DNA from: Ampullaceana balthica
Taxonomy: Eukaryota; Mollusca; Gastropoda; Lymnaeidae
Direction of reading: 5' to 3'
Length of the DNA: 64,000 nt
Assembly: GCA_944989445.1 (NCBI GenBank)
Contig: CALYLW010000037.1
Coordinates: 1,650,501 to 1,714,500 of the forward strand
Part shown: positions 10,767 to 22,700 of the stretch, in pieces
Position numbering within the stretch: the stretch's first letter is position 1
Layout: the number at the start of each line of letters is the position of its first letter
Made by a program: the position numbers and the translations under genes
The notes under the pieces: model-generated
The model's input: only the letters and a program-made list of their open reading frames with translations
The model's database searches: none
Told to the model about the DNA's origin: nothing

Positions 10767-13700
10767 CTGTAAAAAGAATAACATTATTTATCTTCAATGT
10801 TGAAAATTAAATTTAGACATTAAAAGTTTATTTAAATTTAAAAAGAGATAAATTAATTACTAATTTTTAAATTGTCTTAAAAATGCAAAACATAAAATAT
10901 ATTTTTTTATCATCTGATTTTAATTCTTTGCAAATTTAACAAGAGACAGGGTAACATTATAATATTATAATAATAAAATAACAATCTCAACTACATACAG
11001 ATGTTTAAACTAAATATTATGTTCATTTAAAAATAACTCATTAAAACTTACAACAAATGCTGTAGTCTACCAAGATTACTAAATTTCTTATTACAACCAC
11101 ATAATATTCTGATAAGAATGTTTAGTTAACTCACCACTTTCATCTGCCCACTGAAAAAAGTTACATGACTGCTCTCGTGGTTTACTGCATGAATAGAAAG
11201 GCCTTCCAGTATTAGGGCCTTGCTTCTGAACAGTCAAACTAGAGAATGAGAAAATTGAACGGATCACTTCAATTGCTTAAATACTAAATACCATTAAGTT
11301 AAATAAATGTTTAGTATTGTAGATGTAGTCTGTATTTCTTATTCTAGAATACAGAAACGGAAAGAAATTGTTTTTAAAAAATGAGAATCAGAAATGAAGA
11401 AAACAAAATGGATAAAGTTTGAAGAACTAATAGAATTTAAAATAAAAAAATATGAATATTAAAAAAGATACAGATGAAAATGATTAATTTATATTGTTAT
11501 AGTTAAACTCTCTATTATAAGATTAATTAATCTTTATTTTGAATTAAATCAAAACTCTTCTGTAGTTAAGAATTACAATAAATATTTGAGCCAGCAAACT
11601 TACGATTTCGCAGGAAGCCCACATCTGCATTGCACCTCAGGATCTCCACCACTTCTAAAAAAATTATTTTTTGATCCCCTAATTTCTCTGTTTTCAACCT
11701 GAGGACTTTGAAGACTATTAGTTCTACTTGGATTCAGTCCCCTGGCACTGGCAAAACTGTTAAAGGTAAGTTTGAAAAAAAGAAAAGAAAGATTACTGTA
11801 GCTGGTTTACTTATTAATGTATCTTAGAGTTCCTTCTTTTCATTCACTCAGTCGTTTGCCCAAACCCATCCCATTTTGACAACTGTGTCTTTCAGGAAGT
11901 CTTCACCCGTAACTAAATCATTAGCGGCGTAGGCTATGCCGCGGGTTCAGCTAGTGTTGGCAATAAAGGGGTAAAAGAACGGGCACACAGACATTTTTTA
12001 AAAATTAAAAAAAATAAATGTTTTTGCTGGGGCTTGAACCCAGGACCATCGACATATGAGGCGGACGTGATAACCAGTACACTACGAATCTCACATTTAC
12101 TGTGAAGGAACAATGCAAGTGAACGCAAGTGCATTGTTGCCACCCACTCCCACCACGCTTGCCAACAGTGTTTAGTTGACCCGAGCGAGGGTCATTCGTC
12201 ATGCTTGGTTGCACATACTTGCAGCTTGCTTGCCTCGCATGGTCCCATGAAGAGAATTATATATATAGAAGATAGATGAATAAATACCTACATTCCGTAC
12301 CGAATTGCTTGACTCATATTATTCCATATAACAAAACATGGATTACTACAAAGTATTCACTTCCATAGCTTAAGAATTTGGCTTAAGTGGAAAAGAATTG
12401 AAAGACTTTGTTGAAGAGAAAGTCAAAATTGCCAAAGAAGAAGAAAAGCTAAGAATAGCTGAAGAAAAAGAAAATCAAAGAATTGCTGAAGAAAAAGAGA
12501 AGCAAAAGCAAAAAGAAGCTGATGAAAAAGAGAGGCAAAAGCAAATAATTGAGAGAGAAGAAAGAGCTTCAAGAAGAGAACTTGAACAACTTAAAAATGA
12601 CAACTTAAAACTACAAATTGATTTAGAGAGTAGAGGCCACAATCCTGGTAATGACACAAATAGAAAGTCAGCACCGAAGGACACTATCAAGGTTAGAAAA
12701 TATGATAGCCAGAAAGAAAAAATGGATGTTTATCTGGATTATTTTGAATCCATAATGGCCATGAAAGGTTATGATGAAGAAGATTGGCCAGCACAACTCA
12801 TGACTCAACTAGCTGGAGAAGCATTTGAAGCTTACAACAGTATAGCCAAAGAAGACAAAAACATATAATTTGAGGTTATACAACGTAGAGTCCTGAGCCA
12901 CACATGTCCGCCATTACACACACCAGAATTTCTCTGACACCCCCAACTCCTTTCCAGCTCTCTCTCTCTCACGTGACCTCTCCGTCACTAATCATGTGAT
13001 TCACACATGACAATTACATGATCTTAGGATTTAGCGCTTCTGTGCATTTCTACAAAATTAATTGTATCATTAAAAGAGATTAATAATCTTATCTTTTTTA
13101 AATGAGTGGCTAATATAATTTTTAATTCCTTTTAAGTGCAAAATATAAGAAAAGCTTATTTTTACAAATTGTTAATACAATCATACCTATCACTCTGTTG
13201 TTGAGTAACACTATCATCAGCCCACAGAAAAAAGTTACAGTTGTTTCCATTCAACCCTGAACACTTGTAAAACTGTCTGCCTGTATTTGGTCCTTCTTTT
13301 CTGACTGTTAAAAGAAGAGCATCACTTCCACATGAACAAACAATAGTTTTGTCATTGCCTGCTTCTGAAATGCTATTCCTTCTACCATTTGCAGGTGTCA
13401 CTGATGACGGCCTGCTTCTTGAGTCATTACAACCATGGTCAAGAATTGATAATGGAATTCTATTGGTCACAGTTCTGGTGCTGTTTGGAGTTTGCTGGTT
13501 TCTCAACCCTTGAATTGCAGAAGCAGACAAAGCAACTTCAGGATCCCTGTTTGTGACAGAAATTCTGTTGGTTCCTTGAAATAATGTTTGATGCTGCACT
13601 TGCACAGAGCCACTAGTAGAACCATTCCAGTTAGATGCTGGTGTAGAATTATGAAAGTTTCTTGACTGGTTAGGTTTCATTTGTGTTTTGTTGCTTACTG

Positions 13701-16700
13701 CAACGTTTTGGCGAATATTGGAGTTGTGTAATCCAAAGTTGCTGGTCCTGCCAGTTGTAGAATCAGACTGTCTAGGGGTGTGATTTACCACTTCTGTCCG
13801 AGGCATGACTGTTCTGTCATTTATTGCTGTTGAATATTATTTACAAAATAAAATAATTGCTTCATGAAAGCAGTAAAATCTACAAATGCATCGTTAGTCA
13901 ACTTTTAAGTCTTAATACAGAACACGAGATCCTTTTTACAGCATTTTAAGAAAGGAGTTGTTTTTTTTTACAGAAGTCAAAAACTAATTAGGAAATTAAA
14001 AAACAATGCCCATACCCTGATTTGCACCTGTGAAAGGTCGAATTCCTAAAGTTTCATTCAACATTTCATCACAACCACCGACACATCCAACATACCTGCA
14101 AAATAAAAACAACACAATATTTAATTTAAAACTAAGATGCTTAAGAAAAATGTGTTGTTTTTTGTGAAGCTTCATTTAATTTAAGATTAGTAAATGAAAT
14201 AAAAGATAATTTAAAATGAAATTACATAATAGTAGCTTACTCATCAGTCATTGTCATTGGCACATTTCCTGGTTTAAACTTGAAAAGAAGTTTTTTCACA
14301 GGGCCTGATCGACACTTATTAGGGAAAAAAAAAGATTAAAAATGTTCAGTACTAATAGTTTACTTAGGAAACAATTCTTATGATCATATACAGTGGTACC
14401 TCGAGATACTAATGCTTCAAGATACGAAAGGCCACTCGAAGAATTTTTTGTTCCAAGATACGGAAAACCCCAGCTGACAACATTGGGCATCCCGCTACTG
14501 CATTCAATGCCCCACCAACAGTTCTTGCACAGTTCAATACAATTCGCCTGACTCATTTCAGAAACATTGTAAAATGCAGTCAAAAACAAGATTCCTCTAA
14601 TCAACATTTGCTGAAAGACCATTAGTAAGTGAAGATTAAAAAATATTTATTAAAAAATAAGATAAGAAGATGTTGGCGGAAGTGAGCCAAAGGAAATGAA
14701 ATGTGAAACAGAAAATTAGAAAGCGCCAAACAAAAAGTTTTAAAAATATATTTAAATTAAAGAAGAAAAAAATTACATAAGTTTAAGTGTTGTTACGTGT
14801 GTTTAGTGTACAGTTGTACTAAATGTAAGTGGTTAGCTTCAATTCATGCAAAGTTTGTACATAATGTATTAGATATATTTTCATAAAGTTCAGTGTTTCA
14901 TATGTAATGTTTTCTGCCACCCGTTCCTCCTCCCCTACCCCCTTTTCCGACAACTTTGCCTCACTCGAAAGAGTACTGTTGTATACATACTATTTTTCAT
15001 TTAATGTATTCTGTTTTCATTGTTTTATTATTATTTATTTGATTGATAATGTGTCCTTTTAAGGATTGAAGAATCCTACTAAGTTTTTCCATGATATTTT
15101 AAATGTTTCTGTGTGGCTTGGAAATGATTAAGTATTTTACATGTAAAACTTAGTTCGAGATACAAAAAATCCAAGATAAGAAAGCCACCCCGGAACGGAT
15201 TAATTTCATATCTCGAGGTACCCCTGTACTGGATTTCAAATTTCTGTCTGTTGACATTAAAGGACGCACAAAAGCAAAAACACAAGTATAGTAAATGATG
15301 GCTTTGATAAAAACACTTCAATAATCAGAATCCTCAAGTCCAAGACAGTTCAGGTTACCACTAGCCCAAACAATCAACTGAGACGTTGACTTGGCCATTA
15401 TTTAGAATTTTTAGGGACAAGGAAATGTACACCCTGAAAATATCCCAATCTTGCGAATAAAGGAAGAGCCAATTAATGGGAAGGCCATGATATTACTTAT
15501 TACACCAGTTACAGAAGTGTCAAGAAGAGCATAGGCCATTGCTTTCATAGATCTGACCATAGTATTCCATTTGCTAAGCCCTAATGTCCTGTTGAGTATC
15601 CTACATAAAGTTCTTAATTTACCACCTTTGCTGAGAATCTTATTTATTTACTGAAAACTTGCATAGGACAGTGATCTTCAAGCTATTCTCAGTCAGCAGA
15701 AGAATGAACAAATATTTGCACATGTGCTATTCTCAATTTCTTTTAAATTTTTATTCAGTTTTCCTGCAGGGAATAGCAGGTGTCCATTATTTATACACTC
15801 CAAGTACGCATAAAAGTATCTGACATGTGTACTCAGTACAGTCCTATGTGGTAGAGATGTGTGGGACACATACACAAGTCATGAGTAGAAACTCTCCAGC
15901 TTCCACCAGAGATGTCAATGAAACATTTTAATAATTTGATAGGACAAAGTGTCTAACTTTGGATGTCTTGGAATGTGCCAAAGAAAAATTGGATTATTTC
16001 CCCCAGTCTTAGGAAGTCTCTTGCAAGGTCATTTGAGGAGTCTGGAGGAAAGCCTAATTCCACTAATACTTATAGAATGGCAGAGTGGCTAGAAATTAAG
16101 GATGTTTGCAAAAGGATCATAAGGAGATACACTATAGAAAGCAACATATGGGAGATCCTTGCTTAGCACAGTGAGAGTTGGCAAACTAATGTTTCAGTTT
16201 GCAAACAATTTATGTGGAATTCAAACAGGTAGAAGATATGGAAAATAAAGCCATTGCTACAAAACAAACTTAGAACTGCCAAAATTTGACCAGATGTCAC
16301 AATTTTACAGCAACAAATACAACAGGGATGACTATTCACAGACAGGTCTCTTATTTGAGTAATTGTTTATAAGCTACTTTAACAACTTTCAAAAACATAA
16401 CGATGCCATATACTTGAATTTGAATAATATAATGACTGTGTTATACTTGTATTGCATGTAAAACTAAGAGATACATTGTAAAAAATTAAAAGATGTAGAT
16501 GGTTGTACATACCACCTGACAGGTTTCATCTAAAGTTTTAACATGCTGTACAAAATCTGGCAACCAAATGCTTGCACGACAATTTGGATATCCTGAACAG
16601 CCAATATAAAAGCTGAAACACAATATATACAAATTATCTATATTTTTTAAAGTATATTTTAAAGAACAGTTCAAATTTACAAATCATGTTATTTAATTTA

Positions 16701-19700
16701 ATTTATTATAATCTGAAACTTAAAGTTTAAAGAAAATTATCATAATTTCCCTACTGAACTGTCTTGTTTGAATGCTTTCAGTATTCACCCAACAAAGATG
16801 AAGAATGATTTTGTTATTGACATTATTGCTCCAAATTATGTTCAGTTTTTTTTTATTTCAGCAGCAAAGTTGAGGGAACACATGCATATAAACTAAAAGA
16901 ACATACCCTTTACCATCTTTTTTTGAACGCAGTGTCATGGGGCTGCCACATTTTTGACATGTCATAACAACTGAAGGTGACACATCTAAAATATATACAA
17001 AGCAGAGAAACTAAACTAGAGATAAGATTTATAACTAGTTTTTTGTTCATTAATAAAATAAAATATAACCACTTCATCATTATTTTTCAAATTAAAAATA
17101 TACTTAAATGTATTTAAGAATTTATCTATTTAGGTGCAAGTATAAGCAAGGATTTACATCAAAGAAGGTTTGGAAAGATTCTGCCAACAGATGTAACATT
17201 TTAAACTTTTCTTTAATTATGTACACATAAAAATACCAGAAAAACTAACCACAAGCATGTGGGATATTCTTGGCTTCTCCTAGGTACTGAGACAAAGCCT
17301 CATCAAGCTTTTGGGCCTGTGGAATGTTTAAATAGATTTAAATAGAAACGCTGCAAAAGTGTGAGGGCAACAAGTGAAATTAATTTTTTTAAATATGCAT
17401 TGCTGTACCGAAATACTTTTCCCCCCAACAGTGGCAAATGCAAGTGTTTAACATCCATGCCCTAACATGTGAAAGGCATTGATGAAAAGTAGATCCCTTG
17501 ATGTCAGAGAGGACATGATACTATGATACCAAAACAGAATTAAATGAAAGATGAAAGGCAACAACAAAGAGCTTTGATACAAGCATACCTGTCTACAAGC
17601 TGCTATGAAAACTTCTTTGTACTTTTGAACTTGAACTTGCAAAACATCTGAAAAACAAATTTACATAATAACTCTTTTGTTACAAAAGGTAAATATTTTT
17701 AAGATGTCTGGTGTATGAATTCTTATTGTTAAAATTTTATTAGTTAACCTTATATGAATTTTTTTATGTGTTGAAATGAATATATACGATGTATCGAAAT
17801 ACATTTCCATTTATTTGGATATATGAAAGAATCTTTTCATTAAAGTAAACACTAATAACCTATTAATAATATTAAAACCTATAACCTACACATACCTTCT
17901 TTTGATTTTCGACCCACGCAAATTCTGAGAAGAGAAAATTTGTTTTACCATGAAAATGAAAGGAACTTAACAGATATTTAGTTTTCGAACAACGGTAAAA
18001 CTAGCCTAATATTTATTAAAATAAGCTTTATTTAGTGTGATTTGCAACAAATTCATATTCTAAAGGAAAAAAAGGTAATGCTAAATTGCAATCTACTGGA
18101 CACTTACAATTTTAAATCAGCTTCCAATTCTGCTCGTAAATTTGGCTTAGACATTTCATAACCCATGCTGTCGTAACCTAGGAAAATAATAAAACCTTAT
18201 GAAATATTTATTTTAAATTGTAATAAATATTTTAATTGGCGTTGTATTTTTCAAATGTTCAACAGCTCTACTAATATTCATTAATGAGTAAAATTACTGA
18301 AAACAAGAATATGCCTAAAGGAAAACAAGTGCATTCTGAATTGGATATTGTCACAAATTTAAGGAAAAGGGTGTTAGGGTTGGATTTTTCTAAATGTTGA
18401 AACTAAAGGATAAGACATTTTTTAAAAAAGATGTTCAAAGTTGTACGTGGAGAAATTTTGTAAAACCATTAACAAATGAGGTGTGTTGACTTTATGTGAT
18501 TTTAGAGAACATTTAAGGGAGAAAAAAAAAGACACCTACCCTCTACTAGACCCATGCCCAATTGGCCAGGGACAAATCTACCATCAGGTCTCAGCCCAAC
18601 ATACATTCGAGATTTTACTGTCTCAATATGTTCAGCATGTGTGGCGTCAGTACCTGAAGTAACATAAGTAAATATCAGGCTCAATATATTGGTAAATTAC
18701 GCTCCAACATAGCACATCTAGATTTTACAATGATATCACGATAATATCTCAAGTTGTTGACTTTTAAGATAGATCTCAAATTTTCAATATGTTCAGCATG
18801 TGTGGCGTCAGTACCTAAAGTAAGAAGTAAATACTAGGCTCAATATTGTAGTAAATTACATCAACAGTCCAACACAGCACATCAAGATTTTACAATGATA
18901 TCACAATATTATCTCAAGTTATTGACTTTTAAGATGGATCCAAAATTGGTGTAAAAAACTATAGTTAAGTTAAACATTTAGTCTTATTCAGTTATAAAGT
19001 ACCAAATAATTTGTAACATTTACCAATTCCATGTTTCTCCATTAGGGAGATTAGATCTGCTTCTGTTAATAGCGGTGGTGCACTTGTCTCCCCTGGAACC
19101 AACTTAAAACAAAATATATATATTTTAAAATATAAAAATAATTAATAAATTAATTAAAGATCCTGTAAGCACCTTAAATTTGGCAAGTTGACCACTAAGA
19201 AATGATTTTACAGTACACAATGGCCTTTGTCTCTATCTGGATAAGAAAAAAACTGTATTTACAACTTAAAAAATTATTTTCATTCTTCCCAGTGTTACTT
19301 AAAACTTTAATTATTGTCTTTACCTCAATAGAATTTGGCTCAAACTGATCCCCTTGTCTGTACAGTGGAATTACCTATTAATATACATAAAAATTAGTTC
19401 AGAACATAATAAATATCAGCTAGTTTTGAAATTCAAAATTAAGAAATAACTAGATTACTATTTTACACAACAGACCTAACCTACAGCAGTAAAAACCTAT
19501 ATCAACTAACTTTTGCATTCCATTTCTCATATGGGTAGACTTCAAGGTAATTCCTAGCCAAGATCATCAGACCCTGTGCTGAAAACTACAAGGTAAAAAA
19601 TAATTACGAACAAATAAATATTAACTACCATACATACTCATCTATAAGTCGAGGGTAGCTTTTTACTAACAATTATGAAATATGCTATGACCTGTAGACC

Positions 19701-22700
19701 ATTCGAGAGTAAAACTTGGGCTTTAAAAAGCTATGATTTTTATAATTTTGTGAGATTTTACCTAGGTACAAATCCTGGAACAATAAAATATTTAGAGTCC
19801 TTACTTCTCTGCATCAGCAGTGCCCACACCAAGCCTAAAATCTTTTAGTTGACTGTGCACTGAACACGGAAGTACATACAGTTAGTATAGTCTTGCCAGC
19901 TAGCAGTCAGAGATAACAATGAGGCATGTATGTGGCGTGGTATCAGATTTCATTCAAGCACCAACAGACTGCTGTTGTCTGTGTGCGTGCATGTACCCGG
20001 TATCTGGGTCAACATACAGCAAAGTACACTAGCACTAATAGTAACTCAACATTACCCTGAATTCAGGGTGGATAAGTTGACGCTGCGTTTTAAAATGATT
20101 TGTACGACTAAAGTTTTTTTGACTGATACATTAGTATACATGGGAAGTAAAAAGCTTTAAAATTTACATTGTATATTCTATTAATTTAAATGTCATAAAT
20201 TGGATAACAATTTAATAAGAATTACTTTAGTTCAAATCTCGTTCTGCTGTTTATAAATAGCCCACAAATGATTACTTACAATCTCTCCTGCAATGTCTAT
20301 GTCCACCACTGTCTCATGCCCTTGAGCATCTTGAGAAACACAGGCCAAAAAGTGACGAACGATAAACTCATAAATTTTTCTCTCGTTTCCCTTAGGAAAT
20401 AAATAACGCTTAAATAATAATAGAACAAAATGAACAATTTCAGAACCATGCCTACTGGTCATAATTATATAAAATAAAGACAATAAAAAGATACTTTTTC
20501 TTTTAAAAATAGGTACCATTTAAAAGTTCTTTCTTAAATAAAAATCTTCAATGCTATATTCAGTTGATTTTTTATTAAAGACCACATGTAACTTGTGAAT
20601 AATACATACCTGTAAATTATCTTTATGAATGATACATACCTGTAAATTATCTGCATATTTCAAAGGGTGAATAGGTGGGTGAGCTTGATCAGTTTTATTT
20701 CCATTTCTTGGATTTGGTCCATTGTTTAAAATTTGTTGTGCAAAAGCTAATGGATTAAAGAAGCTATAGTTTGTCACATATGGGAGAAGCATTTAATGAA
20801 TTATTTTTAAAAAAATTATTTGTATATGTATTTTTTTTATTTATATATGTATGAATGTATGTAAAGTAAATACGAAATATGAGCTATTTTCGGCTGTACA
20901 ACATATTACTGAAGAAAGTGTGATAATTTACTTAAGTAAGTGTGATAATTTATTACCTCCCCAGTCTGGATCTCTAGTTTGTTCTTCAACCAGAGAGACC
21001 AAATCCATGTCTTTTGGGAAAATATTGGTTTCAGTTCGAGGGTAGCTTATAAATCCTTGAGTGTATAGTTTTTCAGCAATTTTCATAGTTTCTTTAGCAT
21101 TTATTTTTAGTTTTCTTGACCCCAGCTTTTCTAATTCCTGGTAAAAGAAATGAATGTATAATATTTAAATTTAAGGCTTAAAATAGGGAGAGCAAAATGA
21201 TTGAAATTTTTTATTTTTACTAAAACTACTTTAATGAAGATAAGTGATATGTCATAAATTTTTGTCAGAATACTGGCTATACTGAGGTAATCTTTATACT
21301 TTTTTTTAAAAGCATTGCAAAATAACTTTAAAATATGCAGTTTAAGGGAATTTTTATCACATTAATACTTTAAATTTAATCACAGCTTTTTGCCCCAATA
21401 TGGGATAAAACAGATACAATGGGTGTGGAGTTAGCAACCTAAACCAATTAATATTCAGCTGTTGCAGTAATGATTGTAAACAAAAAGAAAATATTGACCC
21501 CACATGTGCCAGGATTAAGTGTGTTAACCACTTAAAAAATCTGGTACTGATGACATCGCGCTTTAAAATACCTCAACCATCACCAGCAAGCATATTAAAA
21601 TGGAATGAACAATAACTTATACATTAACTATTCTTTACATACCACAGTATCTAGAGCCTGAGGTCTCCATTTATTTTTGCTTTTACTTTTTACATCGAGT
21701 ACTTTAGCAATGGGATTCTAAAAATTTGTAATAAGAAAATGCTGATGAGGTACTTTAATAAATTTGTGAAATCACAAAAGAATTTTTTAAAGGATTTAGA
21801 TTTAATTCTTAGCATTAATTTAACAAATAATATTAGTTACATCAGTAAAATGCTTTCAGTTTTGTTTTTAAAATTCAAAAGAAATATTTATCAAAATGTA
21901 AATTACCCCAATGCACAAATCATAAAGCACTTGACATGCCATGAAGTCAAAAAGGCGGTTCCTGTCATCACAAGATAAAATATTTGAGGTTATATTTTAA
22001 GAACATAATAAAATTATTAAGTTTAAAAAAAACACTAAATACTTAGTCAATGAAAGAAGATTATTGTCTTGAAGGCATTTGCACGTATAAAACATTTTTA
22101 GAGATATGATTCTTTTTTAAATTACTTTTCAATCTAAGTCTGTTTGTGAGAACAATGTTCATTAGGAGTATTAATTTTTTAAGTGTTTCAAATATGGGCT
22201 TATACTATTATTGTTATTTAAAAAATATTAGTGAAGATTCTTCTCCTTTTTCCTTCATGTGTTGTAGAAAATTTAAAAAGCCTCAATAACTATGGTAAAG
22301 CATTTTGAATTTGCTACCTTTTCCAACAGAACTCTGCTTTAACATCATCATGCAGGTGAGTTACTGAAAGAGAAGAAAATATGGTTATGGATGAACTTGT
22401 TTTTAAATAATGCAGTAGTTTTATTACTAAATGTTTAATATCATAAAAAATAAGGTTGCTAACAGTTAACTTGTCATAAGATCAGGACCGGTCCTGTTAA
22501 TCTAGACTGGTTGACAATAACTTCAATTAGTCCGAATTAACTTATCCCCTGAGTTCATTTTTTTGTTGTGTCAATGGTTAAAAAGCAGGGCAGTATATTT
22601 AAGCTAAACATGTGAAAGATGGTGACATCTAAGCGCATTCTAAATATTCCGATATATATATCATATAAAGGTCATCCCTGTAAGTCGAGTTCGGCTAATG

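Noticed and set aside
12024..12088. Functional tRNA-Val
   Set aside because: Acceptor stems do not pair and the anticodon position reads CAT; it lies inside a mobile element.
12475..12690. 71-codon - strand frame rich in Ser/Phe/Leu
   Set aside because: Antisense shadow of the Lys/Glu-rich gag-like frame.
20280..20519. TOP3A exon 13 frame reading through into its introns
   Set aside because: The open frame extends past both splice sites, but GGAAAC start and ATT|GTAAGT end match the family and phases.
21739..21978. 79-codon + strand frame
   Set aside because: It overlaps TOP3A exon 9 on the opposite strand and AT-rich intron; shadow frame.
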